Below are positions 35,584 to 46,108 of a stretch of 64,000 nucleotides of DNA, in pieces. The stretch's first letter is position 1; every line of letters begins with the position of its first letter. The stretch lies in NCBI RefSeq assembly GCF_000328565.1, contig NC_019966.1, positions 1,364,001 to 1,428,000 on the forward strand. Reading direction: 5' to 3'. The position numbers and the translations under genes were made by a program. This stretch comes from Mycobacterium sp. JS623. GTDB lineage: Bacteria > Actinomycetota > Actinomycetes > Mycobacteriales > Mycobacteriaceae. The notes beneath the pieces were generated by a model. The model worked only from the letters and a program-made list of their open reading frames with translations, was not told where the DNA came from and did no database searches.

Positions 35584-36213
35584 ATGCTCGACCTCGTCTT
35601 GCCGCTCGAGTGCGGCGGCTGCGGGGCCCCATCGACGCGATGGTGCCCCGTCTGCGCCCAGGACCTTGCCGTCAAGCCTGACCAGCCCCACCTGATCACC
35701 CCGCGCGTCGATCCCGGCGTGCCCGTCCTCTCGCTCGGTCGCTACGCAGGCCCGCGCCGCGACGCCATCGTCGCGGTCAAGGAGCATGGCCGCTCCGACC
35801 TTGTCGCTCCGCTGGCTCACGCGCTTGAACAAGGCATCGATCGCTTGCTCGCCTGGGGCGTCATCGACACACCACTGACCGTCGTCCCTGCACCCACCCG
35901 GCGTACGTCGGCCCGCCGCCGCGGCGGCGATCCCGTCACTCGCATTGCTCAGGCGGCCATCAAGCCACAATCCGGTCTCCACGTCATCCAGGCCCTGCGG
36001 TTTCGGGGTTTCGTCCGCGACTCCGTCGGCCTGTCCGGCGCGGATAGGCAGCGCAACATCGCGGGCCGGGTAAAGCTGATCAAGCCCTTGAAGGGAGCTG
36101 TACTCGTCGTCGACGACATCGTGACCACCGGCGCCACTGCGTCGGAATCGGTCCGCGTACTGCACGTCGCCGGTGCTCACGTGGCCGCGGTGCTTGCCTT
36201 TGCCAATGCCTGA
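35584..36213 (+). CDS. ComF-family phosphoribosyltransferase-like protein
   Basis: A 209-residue protein. The N-terminus has two Cys-x-x-Cys pairs (LECGGCGAPSTRWCPVC), likely a zinc site, and the C-terminal half is a type I phosphoribosyltransferase fold with LVVDDIVTTGATASES as the PRPP-binding loop. In naturally competent bacteria ComF helps import or process transforming DNA; its role in mycobacteria (Rv3242c) is not established. The start is an ATG at 35584, 100 bases after the Rieske gene. It precedes the hpf leader. The catalytic domain seems complete. Confidence 0.87.
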   Translation: MLDLVLPLECGGCGAPSTRWCPVCAQDLAVKPDQPHLITPRVDPGVPVLSLGRYAGPRRDAIVAVKEHGRSDLVAPLAHALEQGIDRLLAWGVIDTPLTVVPAPTRRTSARRRGGDPVTRIAQAAIKPQSGLHVIQALRFRGFVRDSVGLSGADRQRNIAGRVKLIKPLKGAVLVVDDIVTTGATASESVRVLHVAGAHVAAVLAFANA

Positions 36214-36503
36214 TGCGGCAGCCGACTTGGATTCACATCAACCCTGTGTGAAGAACTGAAAACGGGTCCGCGAATTTACTGGCACTACCGGGTGAACACG
36301 ATTACCGTCGGCAACAACCACCCGTGAATGCCTCACGGCGGCGCTCAACCCGAAGCGCCAGCATCGCCGACCAGCGGTAGGAGGTGAGTACTCGACACCT
36401 TGCGCCGGAGGGCGGAGCGACCTGCAGGCCCCCCGGCGCGTAATCCGAAACCCAAGCCGGGCACGCGAAGCGTGCGACTCCGTAGAGAAACGAGTTGCCA
36501 AGC
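36214..36503 (+). ncRNA. Long structured leader upstream of hpf, candidate raiA-type RNA
   Basis: The 290 bases between comF and hpf have no credible gene but are dense in helices: CGGGTG (36289-36294) with CACCCG (36319-36324), GGCGCT (36340-36345) with AGCGCC (36354-36359), GCGCCGG (36402-36408) with CCGGCGC (36433-36439), and GCACGC (36461-36466) with GCGTGC (36470-36475) around a GAA triloop. The raiA RNA is a large conserved RNA known in Actinobacteria and Firmicutes, often located upstream of hpf (raiA) genes. Position and complexity fit; sequence identity with the family could not be tested. Confidence 0.4.
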
Positions 36504-37187
36504 ATGTCAAGCCATTCCGTGGACTCAGACCGCACAACGATGGTGATCGAGGACGAGCCGCCCGAACCAACGCCCAACGCTGAGGTCGTCGTCAAGGGCC
36601 GCAACGTCGAGGTTCCCGACCACTTCCGCATCTATGTCTCAGAGAAACTGTCCCGACTGGAACGATTTGACCGCACCATCTACCTCTTCGACGTCGAACT
36701 AGACCATGAGCGCAACCGGCGCCAACGCAAGAACTGTCAACACGTAGAGATCACCGCGCGAGGCCGCGGACCTGTTGTGCGCGGCGAGGCCTGCGCCGAC
36801 AGCTTCTATGCCGCCCTGGAATCTGCGGTCTGCAAGCTCGAGAGTCGGCTGCGCCGCCATAAGGACCGCCGCAAGATCCATTACGGGGATAAGAGGCCCG
36901 TCTCGCTGGCGGAAGCCACCAAGATAGAGCCCGACTCATTTCAGCCACCCGCCTCGCCCGCTGAGGAAAACCTGCAGGTCGACGGGGTAGCGCTCGATGA
37001 TCACGAGCCCGGCCGCGTGGTGCGCACCAAGGAGCATCCGGCGACGCCTATGACCGTCGACGACGCACTTTCCCAGATGGAGCTCGTCGGCCACGACTTC
37101 TTCCTGTTCCACGACAAACAGAGCGACAAACCGTGCGTCGTGTACCGCAGGCACGCCTACGACTATGGATTGATCAGGCTCGCCTAG
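36504..37187 (+). CDS. hpf: Ribosome hibernation-promoting factor, long form
   Basis: A 227-residue long-form HPF. The N-terminal S30AE domain (about residues 27-130) reads VVVKGRNVEVPDHFRIYVSEKLSRLERFD and ends in a basic helix (CKLESRLRRHKDRRKIHYG), which enters the mRNA channel of the 30S subunit. The C-terminal dimerisation domain (about 170-227) ends HDFFLFHDKQSDKPCVVYRRHAYDYGLIRL and causes 100S ribosome dimers. The ATG at 36504 is chosen over a TTG at 36495. It corresponds to Rv3241c and precedes secA1, as in other actinobacteria. Confidence 0.93.
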   Translation: MSSHSVDSDRTTMVIEDEPPEPTPNAEVVVKGRNVEVPDHFRIYVSEKLSRLERFDRTIYLFDVELDHERNRRQRKNCQHVEITARGRGPVVRGEACADSFYAALESAVCKLESRLRRHKDRRKIHYGDKRPVSLAEATKIEPDSFQPPASPAEENLQVDGVALDDHEPGRVVRTKEHPATPMTVDDALSQMELVGHDFFLFHDKQSDKPCVVYRRHAYDYGLIRLA

Positions 37188-37231
37188 ACGCTTTCCAGCG
37201 GCTTCGACCAGCAATTTCGACAGGTCACCTA

Positions 37232-37267
37232 CGATGGACCTCGTCTGATTAGGACCGAGGTCCATCG
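37232..37267 (+). terminator. Perfect 12-bp stem-loop between hpf and secA1
   Basis: CGATGGACCTCG (37232-37243) is the exact reverse complement of CGAGGTCCATCG (37256-37267) with a 12-base loop. It ends 28 bases before the secA1 GTG. It may terminate the hpf transcript, or form part of the secA1 leader RNA and affect translation. Confidence 0.55.
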
Positions 37268-37295
37268 AACCTATCGAGAAAATTGAGGAAATCGC

Positions 37296-40106
<2,811 letters not shown>

Positions 40107-40177
40107 CTCAGTTCGAGGATCGTCGGGCGGAAGGTGCCCCCGCGCTCCTACCGCCCCCCGGCAAAACGCTAGCGGCC

Positions 40178-40654
40178 TCATCCCAGCTGCAAGGCAACAA
40201 TTCGCCAGCGGCCGTCGCGGCATTCGATCCGCCCTGCGATGGCCCGGACCCGTTGGGCGCGAGTGTAGGTCGCGAACAGCTCACCGGCGTCGGTGTCGAC
40301 CATGCGCACACGTGACCGCTGTAATGTCGCCGCGGCGGTCTGCGGCACTCGCGTCAACGCGGTGAGCGTGTCGATCAGTGCCGGCGCCACCAGCGGGCGC
40401 AGCTGTGCGATCGGCCTGCGCCGGTCGACCACCTCCAGCACGCGGCGCAGCGCCGCGTCGGCGAACACCACCGCAGCCCGGGGTGGCAACGGGTCGTGCG
40501 GCACCGGACGCGTCACCGGCCGATGGGCTCTGCTGGTGCGGCGGTGTAGCGCCGCGGGTGAGGGCGGCGGGCACGCCGTGATTCCGACGGCCGGCGGTTC
40601 GCAGTCGATGATCGGCATCGTCAACGACAGGGACGGAATCCGGGATGCGGTCAT
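40178..40654 (-). CDS. DUF6459/Rv3235-like protein
   Basis: A 158-residue protein. The N-terminal 60 residues are rich in Pro, Arg and Ala and probably disordered. The C-terminal domain is conserved-looking: FADAALRRVLEVVDRRRPIAQLRPLVAPALIDTLTAL and TYTRAQRVRAIAGRIECRDGRWRIVALQLG. Such proteins lie beside secA in many actinobacteria (Rv3235 in M. tuberculosis, annotated as Ala/Arg/Pro-rich); function is unknown. The ATG at 40654 is selected because GGAGAG lies upstream on the minus strand; the frame continues to 40738. It is convergent with secA1. Confidence 0.7.
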   Translation of the reverse strand: MTASRIPSLSLTMPIIDCEPPAVGITACPPPSPAALHRRTSRAHRPVTRPVPHDPLPPRAAVVFADAALRRVLEVVDRRRPIAQLRPLVAPALIDTLTALTRVPQTAAATLQRSRVRMVDTDAGELFATYTRAQRVRAIAGRIECRDGRWRIVALQLG

Positions 40655-40841
40655 CGGTGCTCTCCAGCGTTCGGTGCGACAAGAAGGCATCTGCTGGAGA
40701 GTTGCAGACACGTCCATGATCCCACGAAGTCCCGACACCTGATGTCGCCGAATGCACCCGTGATGCGCGCACCCAGAACTGGCCGATAGCCTGCACGGGG
40801 GGCAATTGACATCGACGGAATCGCGAGGGGGGCTGCACCGG

Positions 40842-42251
40842 ATGGTGACCAGGTTGTCGGCGTCAGACGCGTCGTTCTATCACCTGGAAGACACCGCAAC
40901 CCCGATGTATGTCGGTACGCTGTCGATCCTGCGCAAACCGCGTAACGGGCTGAGCTACGACACCCTGCTGGCCACCGTCGAACAGCGGCTGCCGCAGATT
41001 CCGCGTTACCGGCAGAAGGTGCGCGAGGTGACGCTGGGTCTGGCCCGGCCCGTGTGGATCGACGACGGCGACTTCGACATCACCTATCACATACGGCGTT
41101 CGGCGCTGCCGTCCCCGGGCAGCGATGCGCAGCTTCACGAACTCATCGCGCGGCTTGGGTCGCGGCCCTTGGACAAGTCCCGGCCGCTGTGGGAGATGTA
41201 TTTGATCGAGGGCCTGACCCGCAACCGCATTGCGATCTACACCAAGTCACACCAGGCGTTGGTGAACGGCATGACGGCGCTGGCCCTGGGCCACGTCATC
41301 GCGGACCCCACCCAGAAGCCGCCGGAGTTCGGCGAGGACATCTGGATCCCTGGCCGTGAGCCCAACGGCCGTCAACTTGTCCTCGGCGCTATCGGCGAGT
41401 GGATCACCCGGCCGGCCGAGCAGCTGGGCGCCGTGCGGTCGGCGGTGACGGAGGTGGCGACCAACGCCGGTCAGCTGGCCGAGGTCGGCAGGCGCGTCGT
41501 CGACGTCGCGCGCACCTTCGCACGCGGCACCGCCCCGAACAGTCCGTTGAACACCACCGTGTCGCGCAACCGACGCTTCGCGGTTGCCAGTCATCGGTTG
41601 GAGGACTACCGCACGGTGCGGTCGCGCTATGAATGCGATGTCAACGACATCGTGCTCGCGGTGGTCGCCGGCGCGTTACGGAACTGGCTGATGTCGCGCG
41701 GTGAGCCAGTCACGTCGACGACGACCGTGCGCGCGATGGCGCCGATGTCGGTCTATCCCGACGCCGATCTCGACACCGCCGGCCCCGGTCAGGCGATCAG
41801 CGAGGTGGCGCCGTTTCTCGTCGACCTGCCGGTGGGGGAGGGCAACGCTGTGGTGCGGCTGTCGCAGGTCTCACACGCCACCGAATCGCACCCGACCGCG
41901 GCCAGCCTTGTCGACGCCAGGACCATCGTCACATTGTCGGGCTTTGCGCCACCGACGTTGCACGCCATGGGAACTCGCGTCGCGACCAGTTTCTCCGCGC
42001 GACAGTTCAACCTGCTGATCACCAATGTGCCGGGCGCCCAGAAGCAGATGTACATCGCGGGCACCAAGCTGCTGGAGACCTATGCGGTGCCGCCGCTGTT
42101 GAGCAATCAGGTGCTCGCGATCGGAGTCACGTCCTACAACGGGACGCTTTACTTCGGCATCAACGCCGACCGCGACGCGATGAGCGACGTCGACGTCTTT
42201 CCCTCTTTGCTGCGGGAATCGCTCGACGAATTGCTGGAAGCCGCGCAGTAG
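40842..42251 (+). CDS. WS/DGAT-family acyltransferase-like protein (variant active site)
   Basis: A 469-residue protein of the wax ester synthase / diacylglycerol acyltransferase family, starting VTRLSASDASFYHLEDTATPMYVG, with PRYRQKV, RPLDKSRPLWEMYLIEG and the C-terminal NLLITNVPGA and YNGTLYFGINAD. The catalytic motif, normally HHxxxDG, here reads HQALVNG (residues 137-143), so the second His and the Asp are replaced. In M. tuberculosis the locus is broken into Rv3234c (tgs3) and Rv3233c; here it is one full-length frame. A start at 40842 with GAGGGG upstream is chosen over a TTG at 40806. Triacylglycerol synthesis is possible, but loss of the motif makes activity doubtful. Confidence 0.82.
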   Translation: MVTRLSASDASFYHLEDTATPMYVGTLSILRKPRNGLSYDTLLATVEQRLPQIPRYRQKVREVTLGLARPVWIDDGDFDITYHIRRSALPSPGSDAQLHELIARLGSRPLDKSRPLWEMYLIEGLTRNRIAIYTKSHQALVNGMTALALGHVIADPTQKPPEFGEDIWIPGREPNGRQLVLGAIGEWITRPAEQLGAVRSAVTEVATNAGQLAEVGRRVVDVARTFARGTAPNSPLNTTVSRNRRFAVASHRLEDYRTVRSRYECDVNDIVLAVVAGALRNWLMSRGEPVTSTTTVRAMAPMSVYPDADLDTAGPGQAISEVAPFLVDLPVGEGNAVVRLSQVSHATESHPTAASLVDARTIVTLSGFAPPTLHAMGTRVATSFSARQFNLLITNVPGAQKQMYIAGTKLLETYAVPPLLSNQVLAIGVTSYNGTLYFGINADRDAMSDVDVFPSLLRESLDELLEAAQ

Positions 42252-42267
42252 CGGTTAACCTCCCCTC

Positions 42268-42765
42268 GTGCGTGTCTATGTCCCTGCCACGTTGGCGATG
42301 CTGCAGCAATTGGTCGCCGATCGGCTGCTGCACGCCCGCAGCGGGACGGCGTTCGCGCTGACTCCGGCGCTGCGTGAGGCTTACGCCGAAGGGGATGACG
42401 ACGAGTTGTCCGACGTTGCGCTACGAGACGCGGCGCTTGCCTCACTGCGACTGCTGGCTGGCGAGGGCACGTCGGATCTGCCGCCGCGCAGAGCAGTGGT
42501 GGTCGCCGACGTCGAGGGCGTGACGACGCGTCCGGATCTCGACGACTCGGTGGTGCGGCTCTCGGGGCCGATCGCGTTTGACGACGTGATCGCCGCATAC
42601 GTCGATAACGCCGACGCCGAGGCTGCGGTGGTGCCTGCGATCGAGGCGGTCGACGCCGCGGACCTGGGGGATGAGGACGCCGAGTTCGTCGTGGGCGACG
42701 CGCAAGACCACGATCTCGCCTGGTACGCGGCCCAAGAGCTGCCGTTCCTTCTCGAGCTGCTGTGA
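42268..42765 (+). CDS. DUF6912-family protein (Rv3231c-like)
   Basis: A 165-residue acidic soluble protein conserved next to the desaturase genes of mycobacteria (Rv3231c). The N-terminus [23 protein letters not shown] and the middle [25 protein letters not shown] are recognisable, and the C-terminal third is strongly acidic ([12 protein letters not shown]). No catalytic motif is visible. The GTG at 42268 starts 16 bases after the WS/DGAT-like gene. Its function is unknown; the DUF name is from memory. The stop overlaps a possible upstream start of the reductase frame, but the true reductase start is probably 110 bases further on. Confidence 0.72.
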   Translation: MRVYVPATLAMLQQLVADRLLHARSGTAFALTPALREAYAEGDDDELSDVALRDAALASLRLLAGEGTSDLPPRRAVVVADVEGVTTRPDLDDSVVRLSGPIAFDDVIAAYVDNADAEAAVVPAIEAVDAADLGDEDAEFVVGDAQDHDLAWYAAQELPFLLELL

Positions 42766-42790
42766 TGGCGCTCCATTGGCTCAAGCGGCG

Positions 42791-42810
42791 AACCTACGGT
42801 ACCGTAGGTT
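42791..42810. promoter_or_regulatory. 20-bp perfect palindrome, putative operator of the desaturase reductase gene
   Basis: AACCTACGGTACCGTAGGTT is a perfect palindrome of 20 bases. A near-identical inverted repeat precedes desA3 at 44032-44055. It lies 66-85 bases before the probable TTG start of the reductase gene. A promoter-like TTGGCT (42777-42782) is 17 bases from TACCGT (42800-42805), so the palindrome would cover the -10. A TetR-type repressor is the likely binder. Confidence 0.7.
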
Positions 42811-42875
42811 ACGTCTCCCGGGCCGGTGCTTCCCGGATGGGGAGCGCAATCCTGAAACTGGGGCAGGAGCTTTCG

Positions 42876-44018
42876 TTGGGCAAAAAATACAGCAGCAGCA
42901 GGCCCGCCGCTGTCCTCACAGACACCGTGCGGCCCACCGTCGCAGGCGCCGGCAAGCATCGCGGCTGGGACGCGGCGCGCGCCCTCGCCGAGCGGATCAC
43001 CACGCCGCTGCTGCCTGACGACTACTTGAAACTCGCGAACCCGTTGTGGTCGGCGCGTGAACTGCGTGGCCGGGTAATCGAAGTCCGCCGCGAAACCGAG
43101 GACTCCGCGACCCTGGTCATCAAGCCGGGGTGGGGTTTCTCCTTCGACTATCAGCCCGGCCAGTACATCGGGATCGGCGTATTGGTCGACGGTCGCTGGC
43201 GGTGGAGATCGTATTCGTTGACGTCGACCCCGGTGACCAGCGCGCGCATCATCACCATCACGGTCAAGGCCATGCCCGAGGGATTTCTGTCGACCCATCT
43301 GGTCGGCGGGCTGGCGCCGGGGACCGTCGTGCGACTGGCGGCGCCGCGAGGCGAATTCGTCATGCCCGATCCGGCTCCGGCCTCCGTACTGTTCATCACC
43401 GCCGGCTCCGGCATCACACCGGTGATGTCGATGCTGCGCACGCTGTCTCGTCGCGACCAGATCACCGACGTCGTCCATTTGCATTCGGCCCCAACGGAAT
43501 CCGACGTGATGTTCGCTTCTGAGCTGGCCGAGCTCGCGCGCAGTCATGACGGCTACCAGATGCGGATGCGCTCGACGCGCGTCGACGGCCGCCTCGATCT
43601 GTCTCGGCTGGGCGAGGAGGTGCCCGACTGGCGTCAGCGGCAGACCTGGGCCTGCGGCCCCGAAGGCCTGCTCAACGCCGCGGAGCGGGTGTGGCAGGCC
43701 GCCGGCATAGCGGAGCGTCTGCATCTGGAGCGCTTCGCGGTGTCGAAGGCCGCGGGACATGGGCAGGGCGGCACGGTCGAGTTCGCGCGCAGCGGCAAGA
43801 CGGTCACCGTAGACGCGGCGACGCCTCTGATGGATGCCGGTGAGAAGGTCGGCGTACAGATGCCGTTCGGCTGTCGAATGGGCATCTGCCAGTCATGTGT
43901 CGTGAGCCTTGTCGACGGGCACGTCCGCGATCTGCGGACGGGCGTTGAGCATGAGCCGGGGAGTCGGATCCAGACATGCATTTCCGCTGCATCTGGCGAT
44001 TGTGTACTGGACGTTTAA
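42876..44018 (+). CDS. Ferredoxin reductase partner of DesA3 (Rv3230c-like)
   Basis: A 380-residue flavo-iron-sulfur protein. FAD domain: [16 protein letters not shown](P)H domain: [17 protein letters not shown] and WACGPEGLL; the C-terminal 2Fe-2S plant-type domain: [18 protein letters not shown] with a distal Cys in QTCISAAS. It passes electrons from NADPH to DesA3. I place the start at the TTG at 42876 because CAGGAG lies seven bases upstream and the length then equals the M. tuberculosis protein; an extension to ATG 42765 would cover the 20-bp palindrome and add 37 residues without a match. Alternative starts cannot be excluded. Confidence 0.86.
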   Translation: MGKKYSSSRPAAVLTDTVRPTVAGAGKHRGWDAARALAERITTPLLPDDYLKLANPLWSARELRGRVIEVRRETEDSATLVIKPGWGFSFDYQPGQYIGIGVLVDGRWRWRSYSLTSTPVTSARIITITVKAMPEGFLSTHLVGGLAPGTVVRLAAPRGEFVMPDPAPASVLFITAGSGITPVMSMLRTLSRRDQITDVVHLHSAPTESDVMFASELAELARSHDGYQMRMRSTRVDGRLDLSRLGEEVPDWRQRQTWACGPEGLLNAAERVWQAAGIAERLHLERFAVSKAAGHGQGGTVEFARSGKTVTVDAATPLMDAGEKVGVQMPFGCRMGICQSCVVSLVDGHVRDLRTGVEHEPGSRIQTCISAASGDCVLDV

Positions 44019-44031
44019 GCTTTACTGACTG

Positions 44032-44055
44032 GTAACCTACGGACCCGTAGGTTAC
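44032..44055. promoter_or_regulatory. Inverted repeat upstream of desA3, putative operator
   Basis: GTAACCTACGG (44032-44042) is repeated inverted as CCGTAGGTTAC (44045-44055) with a two-base spacer. The half-site AACCTACGG equals that of the 42791-42810 palindrome. A weak -35 CTGACT (44025-44030) is 17 bases from TAGGTT (44048-44053), so the site would overlap the -10. It lies 33 bases before the desA3 ATG. Confidence 0.7.
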
Positions 44056-44087
44056 GGTAGCGTAGATACGAGAAGGGAGGCAGAACA

Positions 44088-45317
44088 ATGGCAATCACGG
44101 ACGTACCGGCATTCGCGCATCTGACCGAGGCCGACATCGAAAGCTTGGCAGTCGAGCTCGACGCAATCCGCCAGGACATCGAGGACTCCCGCGGCGAGCG
44201 CGACTCGCGATACATCCGCCGCACCATCGCCGCCCAACGCGCTCTCGAGGTGGCTGGCCGGCTCATCCTGGCCGCAAGCTCGCGCCGATCCGCCTGGTGG
44301 GCAGGCACTGCGACGCTGGGCGTGGCCAAGATCATCGAGAACATGGAGATCGGCCACAACGTCATGCACGGCCAGTGGGATTGGATGAACGATCCCGAGA
44401 TTCACTCCACGACGTGGGAGTGGGACATGAGCGGGGCGTCCAAGCACTGGCGGTTCACCCACAACTTCATGCACCACAAGTACACCAACATCCTCGGCAT
44501 GGACGACGATGTGGGCTACGGCCTGCTGCGTGTCACTCGCGACGACAAGTGGAAGCCGTTCAACCTCGGCAACCTGGTCTTCAACACCATGCTTGCGCTC
44601 GGGTTCGAGTGGGGCGTCGGGTTGCAGCATCTGGAGCTCGGCAGGATGTTCAAGGGCCGCGACGACCGCGACGCCACCATGCTGAGGCTGCGCGAGTTCT
44701 CGGCGAAGGCCGGCCGTCAGGTGTTCAAGGACTACGTCGCATACCCTGCACTGACGTCGCTGTCGCCTGGTGCAACGTACAAGTCGACGCTGAAGGCCAA
44801 TGTGGTGGCCAACATCATTCGCAACGTCTGGTCCAACGCGGTGATCTTCTGCGGCCACTTCCCTGATGGCGCAGAGAAATTCACCAAGACCGACATGGCA
44901 GGTGAATCCAAGGGCGAGTGGTACCTGCGCCAGATGCTTGGCAGCGCGAACTTCCAGAACGGTCCGGCGCTGCGTTTCATGAGCGGCAACCTGTGCCATC
45001 AGATCGAGCATCACCTGTATCCGGATCTGCCGAGCAACCGGCTCTACGAGATCTCGCTGCGGGTGCGCGAGGTGTGCGACAAGTACGACCTGCCGTATAC
45101 GACGGGCTCGTTCCTGGTTCAGTACGGCAAGACATGGCGAACGATCGCCAAGTTGTCAATGCCGGACAAGTACCTGCGTTATACATCCGACGATGCTCCC
45201 GAGACCCGCAGCGAGCGGATGTTCACGGAGCTGGAGCCGAGTCAGCGTCGTGGCCTCAAGTCGGCCATTGCCGCAGTTCGCGCACGCCGCCGCGAGAAGC
45301 GGGCGTTAGCGGCCTAG
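44088..45317 (+). CDS. desA3: Stearoyl-CoA delta-9 desaturase DesA3
   Basis: A 409-residue membrane-bound fatty acid desaturase with three histidine boxes: HNVMHG (from His90), HNFMHHKYTN (from His125) and HQIEHHLYPD near residue 305, which hold the di-iron centre. Hydrophobic segments are at residues 70-88, 160-185 and 245-270. It inserts a cis double bond in stearoyl-CoA to give oleoyl-CoA for membrane lipids and triacylglycerol. GGGAGG (44074-44079) precedes the ATG at 44088. The reductase upstream is its electron donor, as shown for the Rv3229c-Rv3230c pair. A shared palindromic operator precedes both. Confidence 0.96.
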   Translation: MAITDVPAFAHLTEADIESLAVELDAIRQDIEDSRGERDSRYIRRTIAAQRALEVAGRLILAASSRRSAWWAGTATLGVAKIIENMEIGHNVMHGQWDWMNDPEIHSTTWEWDMSGASKHWRFTHNFMHHKYTNILGMDDDVGYGLLRVTRDDKWKPFNLGNLVFNTMLALGFEWGVGLQHLELGRMFKGRDDRDATMLRLREFSAKAGRQVFKDYVAYPALTSLSPGATYKSTLKANVVANIIRNVWSNAVIFCGHFPDGAEKFTKTDMAGESKGEWYLRQMLGSANFQNGPALRFMSGNLCHQIEHHLYPDLPSNRLYEISLRVREVCDKYDLPYTTGSFLVQYGKTWRTIAKLSMPDKYLRYTSDDAPETRSERMFTELEPSQRRGLKSAIAAVRARRREKRALAA

Positions 45318-45318
45318 G

Positions 45319-45377
45319 TCGCCGAATGTGAAGCTATGCGCGAGATTTCGTCGAAATCTCGCGCATAAGCTCATGTT
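45319..45377. repeat. Long palindromic element after desA3
   Basis: TATGCGCGAGATTTCG (45335-45350) is the reverse complement of CGAAATCTCGCGCATA (45352-45367) with a single central base; after one bulge the outer sequences (GCCGAATGTGAAGC and GCTCATGTTCGAC) also pair in part. The outer arm CGAATGTGA resembles CGAGTGTGG of the palindromes at 35487-35555 and 55758-55820. It could end the desA3 transcript. Confidence 0.65.
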
Positions 45378-45575
45378 CGACGGTCGATCAGGTAGGCGTG
45401 CGGCGTAAATTCGATGCCGCCGGCGCTGGGTTCACGCGCCATGCCGGCGTACGGCGTCAGCCTGCGTCTTCTAATAGCAGCGCGACGGTGTCCGGCTGGC
45501 GCCGGTAGAACGTCGACGACACTTGCTCGCCGAACATCTCCTTGATTGTGCGTGGCTCGTCGCAGGGACTCGTCG
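45374..45575 (-). pseudogene. C-terminal remnant of a SAM-dependent methyltransferase, frameshifted
   Basis: Read on the minus strand, 45575 to about 45460 gives DEPRTIKEMFGEQVSSTFY and RRQPDTVALLLEDAG before a stop. Shifting by one base at about 45460 continues it as LTPYAGMAREPSAGGIEF then TPHAYLIDRR with a final stop. This joined sequence has the pattern of the C-terminus of a common class I methyltransferase subfamily. The N-terminal part with the SAM-binding motif is absent, so it is a decayed fragment with a one-base deletion. Alternatively a sequencing error could explain the shift, but the missing 5' part would remain. Confidence 0.5.
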
Positions 45576-45815
45576 GGGACATGAGTCACCGATTTGGGAG
45601 ACACCTGCGGGATGTTCGCGCCGTCGTTGGGTGTGATGGCGGGTACCTGGCTCACCATCGTGGGCCTAGTTCCCCCAATCGGGGGACACGAGTTTCCACC
45701 GCCGAGACGGCCGATCACCGGACATACAGCGGGCGATGAGGCGGGCATTCTTGATTCATCGCCGGACCACACCGGCGCAGATACCGAAAAGCCCACTCAC
45801 ACAGGAGAATTCACA
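45576..45815. other. Non-coding stretch upstream of the small secreted protein gene
   Basis: No convincing gene. It includes the palindrome CCCCCAATCGGGGG (45673-45686), which could be a regulator site or a small hairpin, and presumably the promoter of the following gene. I see no clear -35/-10 pair. Confidence 0.3.
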
Positions 45816-46055
45816 ATGACCATCAACATCGCACGCACATTCGCACTGTCCGTTGTCTCGGCAGGCATCATCGGCGGCGCCGCCCTCGGTATGGCCGGCA
45901 TGGCGAACGCCTCCACCTCCACGCAGCCGAGCGGCCCCGGCCACGTGTACACCCCGAGCGTCAAGGCTCACCCCGCACCCGATGCGATGCCGGGCTGGCA
46001 CGGCAATCACGGCGCATGGCGCATCGAGCACTTCGAGCCCGGCTACCGCCCCTGA
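45816..46055 (+). CDS. Small secreted protein of unknown function
   Basis: A 79-residue protein with a clear Sec signal peptide (TINIARTFALSVVSAGIIGGAALGMAGMANA, cut near residue 32). The mature part of about 45 residues is rich in Pro, Gly, His and Trp (HVYTPSVKAHPAPDAM, GWHGNHGAWRIEHFEPGYRP), with no cysteine. AGGAGA (45803-45808) precedes the ATG. A strong intrinsic terminator follows. I do not recognise a family; the several histidines could bind metal, but this is speculative. It is a monocistronic gene between desA3 and rsgA. Confidence 0.75.
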   Translation: MTINIARTFALSVVSAGIIGGAALGMAGMANASTSTQPSGPGHVYTPSVKAHPAPDAMPGWHGNHGAWRIEHFEPGYRP

Positions 46056-46070
46056 AATACCTACGAGCTG

Positions 46071-46108
46071 CTGAGGCCCTCCCATCCCCCCGGGAGGGCC
46101 TCAGTTTT
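46071..46108 (+). terminator. Strong intrinsic terminator after the small secreted protein gene
   Basis: CTGAGGCCCTCCC (46071-46083) pairs perfectly with GGGAGGGCCTCAG (46092-46104) around an eight-base loop and is followed by TTTT (46105-46108). It is the clearest Rho-independent terminator in the window. The stop codon of the convergent rsgA lies in its right arm, so it may stop transcription from both sides. Confidence 0.88.

Noticed and set aside
36384..36443. A 19-codon leader frame (VSTRHLAPEGGATC...) in the hpf leader
   Set aside because: The GTG begins inside or directly after AGGAG, which leaves no spacing for translation, and the sequence is part of strong helices.
45673..45686. 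CCCCCAATCGGGGG as a nitrate/DevR-type regulator site
   Set aside because: The palindrome is real but matches no regulator consensus I can name; noted only within the non-coding entry.
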